Assembly (NCBI GenBank): GCA_043819345.1
Contig: JBDREX010000059.1
Location: 1-7,891 of the forward strand
DNA length: 7,891 nucleotides
Direction of reading: 5' to 3'
Source of the DNA: CAYRDK01 sp043819345
GTDB lineage: Bacteria; Omnitrophota; Gorgyraeia; Velamenicoccales; Velamenicoccaceae
Of this stretch, positions 1 to 6,437 are shown in pieces. The notes beneath the pieces were generated by a model. It saw only the letters and a program-made list of their open reading frames with translations, made no database searches and had not been told where the DNA came from. The position numbers and the translations under genes are program-made. Position 1 is the first letter of the stretch, and every line of letters starts with the position of its first letter.

Positions 1-1
1 G

Positions 2-97
2 GATATTTGTTTGCCCTCTGTATTACCACATAAAGACATACTTGTAGTCACCAGAAAAAAGCTGGCAAAACAGCGGAAACATCTTGAAAAACAATAG
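2..97 (+). other. C-terminal end of an unrecognised protein (partial ORF)
   Basis: A frame open from the left edge ends at TAG 95-97 and reads 31 residues, finishing VTRKKLAKQRKHLEKQ. The end is strongly basic and helical in character. It lies where either the end of a preceding gene or the missing N-terminal part of hsdS would be expected. It does not resemble the N-terminus of a type I specificity subunit, and I do not recognise the family. It could be the tail of an accessory gene between hsdM and hsdS, or chance. The window edge prevents a decision. Confidence 0.3.
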
Positions 98-131
98 GTT
101 ATGACGAATTTTTGCTTGCTCGTTGGGGTGA

Positions 132-1367
132 ACTTCCGATAAATGTTCCGAGGATATTACCCGCTATAAAATTGTTCGCCCCGGAGATATCGTAGTAAAT
201 TGCATGAACATTATTATCGGGTCTGTTGGTTTATCGAAATATACCGGATGTTTAAGCCCGGTCTATTATGTTCTTACACCGAGATCGCAGGAGGATGATC
301 CACGATTTTTTGACTATGTTTTCAAGATTAAGCCTTTTCAATTGAGCCTTGTCAGATTGGGCAACGGGATAATGGCACATCGCATGCGTATACCGATGGA
401 GTTGTTAAAGTGTGAGATAGTGCCAAAGCCGTCCGCAGAAGAACAGAAGGTTATTGTTGAATATCTTGATGTCGTTAACAAGATTATCCGCAGGTATATT
501 CGCGAGAAGCAGAAAGTTATCAAGCTTTTGAATGAGCAGAAGCAAGCAATTATCAATCACGCTGTCACCCGTGGGATAAATCCTAATGTTCGGTTTAAGC
601 CATCAGGGGTTGATTGGATTGGGGATATTCCGGAGCATTGGGGAACTCCCTTATTAGGTCGTTTATTTACACGAATCGAGCAAGGATGGAGTCCTGTTGC
701 GGCTGAGGGTGAATTGGCATCCGACCAATGGGCAGTCCTCACGCTTTCTGCTGTTAGGCGCGGCAATTTCAATCCCTTAGCCATCAAGCCAATCTCAATG
801 ACTGCTGAAATACCGCTCAACATCCAGGTCGCTGACGGAGATTTACTGCTCACTCGTTCGAACACTCGAGACAGGGTTGGCGATGTATGCATTGCACGGA
901 GAGTAAGAACAAAGACTCTTCTTTGCGATTTAATCTATCGATTAAGGATTCGCGAAAGCGAAATTATTCCACAGTTCCTTGTCTATCAGTTGCTGTCTCA
1001 TTTCGGTCGGGGACAGATAGAGAGGGATGCGAGGGGATCGAGTGGAACGATGCCAAAGATCTCTCAAGGACACATCAAATCGTGGCGCGTTTTACTTCCA
1101 CCAAAGAACGAGCAAGAGAAAATCATAGAGAATATTGAAGCTGAGAGTTCCCCTGTAAATGCAGTTATTTTGAGCCACGAACGCGAAGTCGATTTTTTGA
1201 ATGAATTCCGTACACGATTGGTCGCCGATGTTGTAACCGGCAAAATAGATGTCCGCAATATTAAATTGCCAGAAATCGAAGATATAACCGATTCCGAACC
1301 AATTAAAGAACAAGAAACTTTAGAATATGTTGAAGATACTGAGGAGGTAGTGAATGCAGACGAGTGA
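132..1367 (+). pseudogene. hsdS: Type I restriction-modification specificity subunit HsdS, 5' end damaged
   Basis: HsdS chooses the target sequence for a type I methylase/nuclease complex through two target-recognition domains (TRDs) separated by conserved helices. The frame is open from 132 but has no usable start before ATG 204. Residues encoded before that ATG (SDKCSEDITRYKIVRPGDIVV) belong to the family's first TRD, so ATG 204 is internal and roughly the first 80-100 residues are missing. A neighbouring frame (103-138) reads DEFLLARWGELP, which hints at a frame break near 130-138. From ATG 204 there are 387 residues: the rest of TRD1, the central helix (EEQKVIVEYLD to NHAVTRG, about residues 79-124), the hallmark GVDWIGDIPEHW (about 135-146) opening TRD2, and the second conserved helix (NEQEKIIENIEAE, about 302-314, to VVTGKIDV). 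An acidic tail closes it. The stop lies inside hsdR. The family and the missing N-terminus are secure. Whether a shortened product works is unknown. Confidence 0.85.
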
Positions 1368-4359
1368 TACGAGCGAAAAGGGCATTGAGAAATTAATTTG
1401 CATGGCACTTACGGGTCTGCCATGTGATCCGGCAAAATCAGGAAGCATGGTAGCTGAGCCGGTTGCTCCTTACGGCGGAGAGGGCTATGTACCCGGAGAC
1501 CCGGCAGACTATGATCGGGATCACGCTATTGATTTAAAGAAGCTCTCTGCATTTATAAAAGCAACTCAGCCCAAATTAATCGAGGCTCTCGATTTAGAGT
1601 CAGATTCACCCAAGCGACAACAATTCCTTGCCCGCCTTCAAGGGGAGATTACCAAGCGGGGCGTGATTGATGTGCTTCGTAAGGGCGTAAAGCATGGGCC
1701 ACATGCAATTGATTTGTTCTATGGCACCCCAACTCCGGGAAATAAAGAGGCGGAAAAGCGTTTTTCTCAGAATATCTTTAGCATTACCCGGCAATTACGC
1801 TACAGCAAAGACGAAACCCGGTTGTCTTTAGATTTGTGCCTTTTTATAAACGGATTACCGATAGTCACCTTTGAATTAAAAAACAGTCTTACTAAGCAGA
1901 CCGTTGAGGATGCTGTTCAGCAATATAGAAGGGATCGCGACCCGCGGGAGCTTTTGTTTCAGTTTGGCCGCTGTATGATTCATTTCGCTGTGGATGACCA
2001 TGAGGTGAAAATGTGCACGCATTTAAACGGTAAAGGCTCATGGTTTTTGCCGTTTAATAAAGGCTGGAATGACGGAGCCGGTAACCCGCCCAATCCAAAT
2101 GGGATTAAGACTGACTATCTCTGGAAGGAGATTCTTACCAAGAAGGGTTTGACCGACATCTTGGAAAATTATGCGCAAGTAGTAGAAGAAAAAGATGAAC
2201 GCACTGGACGGAAGAAACAAAGGCAGATATTCCCACGATATCATCAGCTTGATGTTGTCAGGGCATTGCTTGCTAAGGCAAAAGAGTCGGAGGTGGGCAA
2301 ACGGTATCTTATTCAGCATTCGGCTGGAAGCGGAAAGTCCAATTCAATTGCATGGTTGGCTCATCAGCTTATTGGCGTTGAAAAAAGTGGCAAGCCGGTT
2401 TTTGATTCAATGATCGTTGTTACTGATAGAAAGGTTCTTGATAAGCAGATTAAAGACACCATTAAGCAATTCGCTCAAGTCGCTTCTACCGTGGGGCATG
2501 CCGAGAATTCTGGGGACCTTAAGAAATTTTTGACATCCGGGAAGAAGATTATCATTTCTACTGTTCAAAAATTTCCTTTCATTCTTGATGAGATTGGCGA
2601 CGAACATCGGAATCGGAAGTTCGCTATTATTATTGATGAGGCTCATTCAAGTCAAGGTGGAAGGACAACAGCGAAGATGCACAGGGTTCTTGCGGAAGAA
2701 GGAAAAGAAGAGGAGCAGGAGACATTTGAGGATACGATTAACCGGATCATGAAATCCCGCAAGATGTTAAAGAATTCCAGTTATTTCGCTTTTACCGCGA
2801 CTCCTAAAAATAAAACCCTTGAGATTTTTGGGGAGCCCTATAAAGAAGGTGAAATAGTCAAGCATCGTCCGTTTCACTCTTACACAATGAAGCAGGCGAT
2901 CCAAGAAGGTTTTATCTTGGATGTTTTAAGGAACTATACATCGGTTGAGAGCTATTACCGTCTTATAAAAACTGTTCCGGATGATCCACAGTTTGATGTG
3001 AAGAAAGCTCGTAAGAAATTGCGCCACTATGTTGAATCTCATGATCATGCGGTGCGGCAGAAAGCAGAGATAATTGTCGATCATTTTCATGAACAGGTAA
3101 TTGCTCGAAGGAAAATTAATGGCCAGTCGCGGGCAATGGTAGTGACTGGGGGCATTGAACACGCAATTCAGTATTATTATGCGATTAAAGATTATTTGCT
3201 GGAAATCAAGAGCCGCTATAAAGCTATAGTGGCATTTTCCGGTGAATATGAGTATGGTGGGAAGAAATTAACCGAATCATCAATGAATGATTTTCCAAGC
3301 AATGTGATTACGGACCGATTCCGGGAGGAACCATATCGCTTCCTTATCTGTGCTGAGAAATTTCAGACTGGTTACGACGAGCCTTTGCTTCATACTATGT
3401 ATGTGGATAAGCAATTGACGGATATTAAGGCTGTTCAGACATTATCGCGGCTCAATCGGGCACATCCGCAAAAACATGACACATTTGTGCTTGATTTTTA
3501 TAATACCGCAGATACTATCAGGGAAGCCTTCGAGCCTTATTATCGCACCACGATTTTGAGCGAAGAAACGGATCCGAACAAGCTTCATGATTTGCAAGCG
3601 AGTCTGGACGGTTATCAGGTATACGCATGGCTACAGGTTGAGGAATTTGTTCGGTTGTATTTGTCCGGGATGGATCGCGATCGTCTTGACCCGATACTTG
3701 ATGCTTGCGTTGCTGTTTATAAAGAAAGCCTTGATGAGGATGGTCAGGTTGATTTCAAAGGAAAATCAAAGACATTTGTAAGAACCTATAGCTTTTTAGC
3801 AACAATCCTTCCATATACGAATGCGGCATGGGAGAAGCTGTCTGTATTTTTAAATTTTTTGAATCCTAAACTTCCCGCTCCGAAAGAAGAAGATTTCTCA
3901 AAGGGAGTTTTAGAAGCAATTGATATGGATAGTTATAGGGTTGAGGCAAAGGCGGCCATAAATATTGCTTTGATGGATAAAGATGGAGAAGTGGACGCAG
4001 TTCCGATAGGCGGTGGAGGCGGAAAGGCAGAGCCCGAGCTTGATTTACTCACCAATATTATCAATATGTTTAACGATCAATTTGGTAATATTGGTTGGAA
4101 AGATGTTGATAGAATTCGCAAGGTTATTGCGGAGGAGATTCCGACGAAGGTTTCAGAAGATAAGGCTTACCAGAACGCGATTAAGAACTCTGACAAACAA
4201 AATGCCCGCATTGAACACGATAAGGTGTTACAGAAGGTACTTTTGGGACTTTTTGAGGATCATGCGGAGTTGTTTAAGCAATATAGCGACAATCAGAGTT
4301 TCCACAAGTGGCTGGCAGATTCAGTCTTTGCGGTTACATATGAGGCGGGGAAGGAATAA
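1354..4359 (+). CDS. hsdR: Type I restriction endonuclease subunit HsdR (nuclease plus translocase)
   Basis: This is the motor and cleavage subunit of a type I R-M enzyme. It translocates DNA using ATP and cuts far from the recognition site. At 1001 residues it has normal family length and no frame break. The N-terminal PD-(D/E)xK nuclease site is visible as D160 followed by E174-L-K176. The superfamily 2 translocase follows: Walker A HSAGSGKS (322-329), motif Ia-like VVTDRKVLDKQ (355-365), Walker B DEAH (428-431), motif III TATP (481-484), and motif VI SRLNR (698-702) after EKFQTGYDEP. The last 270 or so residues are the helical spacer and complex-assembly region. The start ATG overlaps the hsdS end by 14 bases, and GAGGAGG at 1341-1347 is a good ribosome site six bases upstream, which implies translational coupling. 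The methylase subunit hsdM needed for function is not in the window. Together with the damaged hsdS this makes current activity uncertain. Confidence 0.97.
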   Translation: MQTSDTSEKGIEKLICMALTGLPCDPAKSGSMVAEPVAPYGGEGYVPGDPADYDRDHAIDLKKLSAFIKATQPKLIEALDLESDSPKRQQFLARLQGEITKRGVIDVLRKGVKHGPHAIDLFYGTPTPGNKEAEKRFSQNIFSITRQLRYSKDETRLSLDLCLFINGLPIVTFELKNSLTKQTVEDAVQQYRRDRDPRELLFQFGRCMIHFAVDDHEVKMCTHLNGKGSWFLPFNKGWNDGAGNPPNPNGIKTDYLWKEILTKKGLTDILENYAQVVEEKDERTGRKKQRQIFPRYHQLDVVRALLAKAKESEVGKRYLIQHSAGSGKSNSIAWLAHQLIGVEKSGKPVFDSMIVVTDRKVLDKQIKDTIKQFAQVASTVGHAENSGDLKKFLTSGKKIIISTVQKFPFILDEIGDEHRNRKFAIIIDEAHSSQGGRTTAKMHRVLAEEGKEEEQETFEDTINRIMKSRKMLKNSSYFAFTATPKNKTLEIFGEPYKEGEIVKHRPFHSYTMKQAIQEGFILDVLRNYTSVESYYRLIKTVPDDPQFDVKKARKKLRHYVESHDHAVRQKAEIIVDHFHEQVIARRKINGQSRAMVVTGGIEHAIQYYYAIKDYLLEIKSRYKAIVAFSGEYEYGGKKLTESSMNDFPSNVITDRFREEPYRFLICAEKFQTGYDEPLLHTMYVDKQLTDIKAVQTLSRLNRAHPQKHDTFVLDFYNTADTIREAFEPYYRTTILSEETDPNKLHDLQASLDGYQVYAWLQVEEFVRLYLSGMDRDRLDPILDACVAVYKESLDEDGQVDFKGKSKTFVRTYSFLATILPYTNAAWEKLSVFLNFLNPKLPAPKEEDFSKGVLEAIDMDSYRVEAKAAINIALMDKDGEVDAVPIGGGGGKAEPELDLLTNIINMFNDQFGNIGWKDVDRIRKVIAEEIPTKVSEDKAYQNAIKNSDKQNARIEHDKVLQKVLLGLFEDHAELFKQYSDNQSFHKWLADSVFAVTYEAGKE

Positions 4360-4384
4360 AAAAAGAGAATTAAGAGTAATATCG

Positions 4385-4446
4385 GGAGTCATATCTTGAA
4401 TATAGAATTTAAAATGTTCTGTATTCCATATTCAAGGTATGACTCC
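4385..4446. repeat. Imperfect 62-base palindrome downstream of hsdR
   Basis: Two 24-base arms (4385-4408 and 4423-4446) match at 22 of 24 positions as inverted repeats around a 14-base loop. The outer ends read GGAGTCATA and TATGACTCC. No T-tract follows on either strand, so it is not a classical intrinsic terminator. It sits 25 bases after the hsdR stop and borders the methylase remnant that begins just after it. It is most likely a REP-like or miniature mobile palindrome marking a junction. Confidence 0.7.
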
Positions 4447-4634
4447 AATACATATCTAAAGCAACCGGCAAAGTAATTTACGACGAATACTATCCCAAAC
4501 TCTCCAAACCCATCATCGATCAGATCGACTGCCTCCTCGCCCAGCACTACGGTTTCACCCACGAGGAGCTGGATTTCATCATCAACTATGACATTAAATA
4601 CCGTATGGGGCGAGGAAGTGAGGAGGAGATATAG
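4443..4634 (+). pseudogene. C-terminal remnant of an Eco57I-type DNA methyltransferase (first copy)
   Basis: A frame open from just after TGA 4440-4442 runs to TAG 4632-4634. It contains GKVIYDEYYPKLSKPIIDQI, then HYGFTHEELDFIINYDIKYR, then MGRGSEEEI. This is the extreme C-terminus typical of large Eco57I/BREX-like N6-adenine methyltransferases, in which an ELDFIINYDIKYRMG tail is common. No catalytic domain (NPPY motif) is present, so only about 60 residues survive. The frame's 5' end is the edge of the palindrome at 4385-4446. Its last codons carry AGGAGGAG (4621-4628), which is also the ribosome site for the DUF3800 gene starting three bases after the stop, so the two genes were probably translationally coupled. 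Family placement is from memory of the motif. Confidence 0.75.
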
Positions 4635-4637
4635 AAT

Positions 4638-5378
4638 ATGAAATTTTATTTTTTCCTTGATGAAACAGGTGATCATGGACTGAATTATGTGGATAATAAT
4701 TTTCCGCTCTTTTTGCTGTGCGGATGTTTAATCAGAGAAGACCATTTGAAGTCCATTGAAAAAGCAATCAATATTTTTAAACAAAACTACTTTAAGACCG
4801 AAAATGTTATCTTACATTCCAGAGATATAAGAAAATGCGAGAAATCCTTTCAGATACTCTTTGACTTATCCCTCAAAGCGGCTTTTTATAGAGACCTTAA
4901 TCTGATTCTTGAAGATGGGGAATATACAATTATCGGGACTGGTATTGATAAAAATGAACATATCAAGAAATACGGAAAAGGGGCTAAAGACCCATACTCT
5001 CTTGCGTTGTCTTTTATTATAGAGAGGCTTGTTTTCTATCTTGATAATGTAAGCAACGACTCAACTGTTGAGATATTGGTTGAAGAGCGGGGGAAAAAAG
5101 AAGACAGTATGTTGCTCTCTCATTTTAATTCAACGATGGACAGAGGAACATACTTTATGGATTCTGTCAGGCTGAAACAGAAAATAGTAAAGTTTGGATT
5201 TTATGCCAAAAAGGAAAATATTGTCGGACTTCAAATAGCAGACCTGTGTGCTTATCCATTAGCAAGGAACATATTGAATCCTGATGAGCCATATATGCCA
5301 TTTCAGGTTATCAAAAGTAAGATTTATAGTGATAGGAAAGGAAAATACAAAGGATGGGGATTAAAAATCTTCCCATAA
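4638..5378 (+). CDS. DUF3800 domain protein
   Basis: This 246-residue protein of uncharacterised family DUF3800 is often found in defence and mobile regions and is thought to have an RNase H-like fold. Family marks in order: FLDETGDHG at 7-14 with acidic pair D8-E9, ILHSRDIR at 58-65 (H60, D63), a central VEILVEERGKKED at 144-156 (E149, E150, D156), and the C-terminal LQIADLCAYPLAR at 198-210 (Q199, D202). The set of conserved acidic residues suits metal-dependent nucleic acid chemistry, but no reaction is proven. There is no signal peptide or membrane segment. The length is typical and the frame intact. AGGAGGAG about nine bases upstream of ATG supports the start. The methylase remnant ends three bases upstream. 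A convergent small-RNA gene begins right after the stop codon, matching the known habit of DUF3800 genes of lying beside conserved structured RNAs. Confidence 0.9.
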   Translation: MKFYFFLDETGDHGLNYVDNNFPLFLLCGCLIREDHLKSIEKAINIFKQNYFKTENVILHSRDIRKCEKSFQILFDLSLKAAFYRDLNLILEDGEYTIIGTGIDKNEHIKKYGKGAKDPYSLALSFIIERLVFYLDNVSNDSTVEILVEERGKKEDSMLLSHFNSTMDRGTYFMDSVRLKQKIVKFGFYAKKENIVGLQIADLCAYPLARNILNPDEPYMPFQVIKSKIYSDRKGKYKGWGLKIFP

Positions 5379-5405
5379 AAGTAAAAAGTCTCCATTGCTG
5401 GAGAC
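5377..5405 (-). terminator. Intrinsic terminator of the minus-strand small RNA
   Basis: On the minus strand GTCTCC-AGCAAT-GGAGAC (5405-5388) is a perfect 6-bp stem with a 6-base loop. It is followed at once by TTTTT (5387-5383), AC, and TTTT (5380-5377). This is a textbook factor-independent terminator. On the plus strand the hairpin is followed by CCCC, so it should not act efficiently for DUF3800. The T-tract touches the DUF3800 stop codon (5376-5378). Confidence 0.8.
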
Positions 5406-5443
5406 CCCTTACCGACCGGGTGACACCCCGATCCAGTTAATTT
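5381..5443 (-). ncRNA. DUF3800-associated structured small RNA (about 60-65 nt)
   Basis: A consensus promoter upstream (5450-5478) and an intrinsic terminator (5405-5377) define a short minus-strand transcript starting near 5443. It holds no open frame of useful length. It folds as hairpin 1, GATCGGG/CCCGGTC (5433-5427 with 5420-5414), seven pairs including one G-U and a GUGUCA loop, then the terminator hairpin. The 5' segment CTGGA (5436-5432) is complementary to TCCAG (5402-5398) in the terminator hairpin, so an alternative pairing or a pseudoknot is possible. The RNA is convergent with DUF3800, and read-through from either side would create antisense RNA. Published surveys describe several DUF3800 RNA motifs of unknown function. 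I think this belongs to that group but cannot say which. Promoter, hairpins and T-tract are seen directly; the function is unknown. Confidence 0.72.
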
Positions 5444-5449
5444 ATTTAT

Positions 5450-5478
5450 ATTATAACATATATTATAATCTATGTCAA
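5450..5478 (-). promoter_or_regulatory. Consensus sigma-70 promoter of the small RNA
   Basis: On the minus strand TTGACA (5478-5473) and TATAAT (5455-5450) are both perfect consensus hexamers, separated by exactly 17 bases. The predicted start is about 5443. It directs transcription toward the DUF3800 3' end. A second TATAAT-like run in the spacer (5468-5463) is probably incidental A+T richness. Confidence 0.85.
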
Positions 5479-5493
5479 TAATTTTTTTGATAA

Positions 5494-5616
5494 AAAGAAT
5501 TGATCCGCGAAGAGTTACTTAAATATGTCTCAGATGAGGAGTTGGACTTCATCATCAACTACGACATCAAATACCGCATGGGCAAGGAATTGGACAGCGT
5601 GGAGGAAGAGGAATGA
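5494..5616 (+). pseudogene. C-terminal remnant of an Eco57I-type DNA methyltransferase (second copy)
   Basis: A frame open after TAA 5491-5493 ends at TGA 5614-5616. It contains DEELDFIINYDIKYRMGK followed by ELDSVEEEE. Its core matches the first remnant (4572-4610) at the protein level, but the DNA differs at many third positions and the tails diverge, so the copies are paralogues and not a recent duplication. Only about 30 residues are recognisable as methylase, from about 5524 onward. The stop overlaps the next start as AATGA, a normal arrangement for an intact methylase plus accessory-gene operon. The rest of the methylase is missing. What lies directly upstream is the promoter of the small RNA on the other strand. 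Confidence 0.7.
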
Positions 5617-5786
5617 ATAAGCAAACGAACCAAATTACCGCAGATACAAAGCTGCTTTTTCAGGATCTTTCCCTGCTTATTGATCAAAGCAAGCAGCAGT
5701 TAGTTTCGGCTGTCAACAATACATTGGAATTCCGGGGACATAATACTAAATTTTGGGAGCAAAAGAATAATTTAGTGGTTCTATAA
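5613..5786 (+). pseudogene. DUF1016 (YhcG-like) N-terminal fragment, broken by insertion
   Basis: ATG 5613 overlaps the second methylase remnant's stop. The first 38 residues, including LLIDQSKQQLVSAVNNTL, match the start of DUF1016 proteins, whose N-terminal helical domain precedes a PD-(D/E)xK nuclease-like domain and which commonly sit inside R-M operons. A full-length member would be some 330-370 residues. Similarity stops after about 5725, where the expected LLYWHIG motif is replaced by sequence beginning GGAATTCCGGGGACA. The frame then runs on to an in-frame TAA (5784-5786) supplied by the ISL3-like end. The product would be 57 residues and almost certainly nonfunctional. The family call rests on about 20 residues. 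Confidence 0.65.
5726..5756. repeat. GGAATTCCGGGGACA-type repeat scrap at the DUF1016 break
   Basis: The break in the DUF1016 reading frame begins with GGAATTCCGGGGACATAATA and continues A+T-rich with a TTTTGGG end. It resembles the GGAATTTGGGGACGGTTC sequence in inverted form at 6129-6146, and I associate such sequences with remnants of Y1/REP-associated transposase elements. No transposase gene is present. The mobile-element interpretation is inference. Confidence 0.35.
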
Positions 5787-5921
5787 CATTTCATGTGGGT
5801 AGATCTAAAAAAACGAGTTGCAAATAGGTTTAAAATATGATAATATAGTTATATGAGAGATACAGATTTATTTCAAGCAGCATTAGGAATAAAGGAACCA
5901 TGGCTCGTAGATAGAATCGAC
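5777..5921 (+). mobile_element. Left end of a truncated ISL3-family insertion sequence
   Basis: From about GGTTCTATAACATTTCATGT (5777-5796) the sequence looks like an ISL3-type terminal repeat, with GTGGGTAG close behind. A promoter and the transposase start then follow. The recognisable element stops near 5918-5921, inside the transposase's first domain, where an unrelated 127-bp inverted-repeat element begins. The right end is absent from the window. Terminal coordinates are approximate because no second copy is available to compare. Confidence 0.5.
5818..5846 (+). promoter_or_regulatory. Probable promoter of the truncated ISL3 transposase
   Basis: TTGCAA (5818-5823) and TAATAT (5841-5846) are separated by 17 bases and lie just upstream of ATG 5853. 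The predicted start would leave almost no leader, and no ribosome site is visible. Promoter strength is uncertain. Confidence 0.4.
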
Positions 5922-5939
5922 AGGCTGTTACGGAACTAA
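5853..5939 (+). pseudogene. ISL3-family transposase, N-terminal stub
   Basis: The 28-codon frame starts MRDTDLFQAALGIKEPWLVD, which matches the first residues of ISL3-family transposases (typically LFxxALGLxxPWxVxxxxFD). After DRID the protein should continue into the zinc-finger domain. Instead it reads RLLRN and stops, because the sequence changes to CAGGCTGTTACGGAA, the left arm of an inverted repeat at 5917-5935. No DDE catalytic domain is present in any frame nearby, so this is a dead remnant. The short length makes the family assignment likely but not certain. Confidence 0.6.
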
Positions 5940-6043
5940 AAATCAGCGTGAATAGCATACTATATATAGTGCAGAATAACAAGATTGACACAACACATTG
6001 TGTGTCTTTCGAGCCAAATTCCTATTCCGTAACAGCCTGTCGA
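5917..6043. repeat. 127-bp element bounded by perfect 19-bp inverted repeats
   Basis: TCGACAGGCTGTTACGGAA (5917-5935) is repeated exactly in inverted form at 6025-6043. The 89-base interior has no ORF of note. It contains ACTATATATAGT (a 12-base palindrome) and a small hairpin with arms GACACA and TGTGTC. This is a MITE-like arrangement that interrupts the ISL3 stub. No target-site duplication could be recognised, because the matching right half of the transposase is missing. Confidence 0.65.
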
Positions 6044-6047
6044 CGGT

Positions 6048-6103
6048 GTCATCCCGAACTACTGTGAGGGATCTTAAGATTCCTCACAGTAGTTCGGAAT
6101 GAC
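6048..6103. repeat. 56-bp near-perfect palindrome
   Basis: The two 28-base halves, centred on ATCTTAAGAT (6071-6080), are inverted repeats with only two mismatches. The outer ends are GTCAT and ATGAC, and each half carries CCGAACTACTGTGAGG or its complement. There is no loop beyond the palindromic centre and no T-tract. It lies four bases after the 127-bp element. Similar CCGAAC/GAGGGATCTTAAGAT palindromes recur in some environmental bacterial genomes, so a dispersed REP-like repeat is the best reading. Confidence 0.75.
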
Positions 6104-6127
6104 AGACCGCAAGCTTTCAAACAATAG

Positions 6128-6146
6128 TGAACCGTCCCCAAATTCC
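6128..6146. repeat. TGAACCGTCCCCAAATTCC repeat (left copy)
   Basis: This 19-base sequence reappears inverted at 7321-7339 with 17 of 19 positions matching (right copy read on the minus strand: TGAACCGTCCCAAAATTTC). The pair brackets the repeat cluster, the HEPN remnant and the lptA-like gene. Whether the two ever formed one element is not shown. Confidence 0.5.
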
Positions 6147-6160
6147 TTTTTTCTTGTAAA

Positions 6161-6184
6161 TTTCGCGTACTTTCGCGTATTTCG
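6161..6184. repeat. 10-base tandem repeat TTTCGCGTAC
   Basis: TTTCGCGTAC (6161-6170) and TTTCGCGTAT (6171-6180) are followed by a decaying third start, TTCG. The period equals that of the ATCTGCGTAA-type repeat at 6343-6437, which suggests the same kind of dispersed element. No gene lies here. Confidence 0.6.
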
Positions 6185-6212
6185 TAGTTTTCTTTTCTGT
6201 TGCTAATGTGGT

Positions 6213-6304
6213 TGAGTAGTTACCATCTTTCAAAAACACCGTATGTGGTGGGTGTTCTTTCATTTTGCGTAAGTCATATTTCTTTTATTTTAAGTAACTA
6301 CTCA
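6213..6304. repeat. 92-bp unit bounded by inverted TGAGTAGTTAC
   Basis: TGAGTAGTTAC at 6213-6223 recurs inverted (GTAACTACTCA) at 6294-6304. The interior holds a hairpin with arms AACACC (6235-6240) and GGTGTT (6251-6256) and otherwise A+T-rich sequence. The same 11-mer also occurs directly at 6485-6495 and 6583-6593, giving four copies in under 400 bases. Confidence 0.65.
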
Positions 6305-6342
6305 GAGAGTGGAATTTACTACAAAGAAACAGAGAAGAATTA

Positions 6343-6437
6343 ATCCGCAGATTACGCAGATTACGCAGATGTTCTAATAAAAGAAAGGACAACAAACAAA
6401 CAAATCATAATCTGCGTAATCTGCGTAATCTGCGGAT
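6343..6437. repeat. Perfect 28-bp inverted repeat built from 10-base units
   Basis: The arm 6343-6370 (ATCCGCAGATTACGCAGATT onward) is exactly inverted at 6410-6437. Each arm is itself made of 10-base units of the type ATCTGCGTAA. The 39-base loop is A-rich. A transcript would form a very stable hairpin. No protein-coding signal is seen. Confidence 0.8.

Noticed and set aside
204..206. ATG 204 as the true start of hsdS
   Set aside because: Family-conserved HsdS sequence is encoded in frame upstream (141-203), so this ATG is internal. It is at best a secondary start.
1064..1408. Minus-strand frames opposite the hsdS end
   Set aside because: They are shadows of the hsdS coding frame, with no recognisable product or signals.
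4389..4676. Minus-strand 95-codon frame
   Set aside because: It lies opposite the methylase remnant and the DUF3800 start, whose plus-strand protein similarity is clear. It has no ribosome site.
5388..5405. Terminator for DUF3800 on the plus strand
   Set aside because: On the plus strand the hairpin is followed by CCCCTTACC and no T-tract. The orientation with T-tract and promoter is the minus strand.
4443..5616. Recent duplication of the methylase tail as a direct DNA repeat
   Set aside because: The shared protein core differs at many third codon positions and the flanks are unrelated, which fits old paralogues better than a recent copy.
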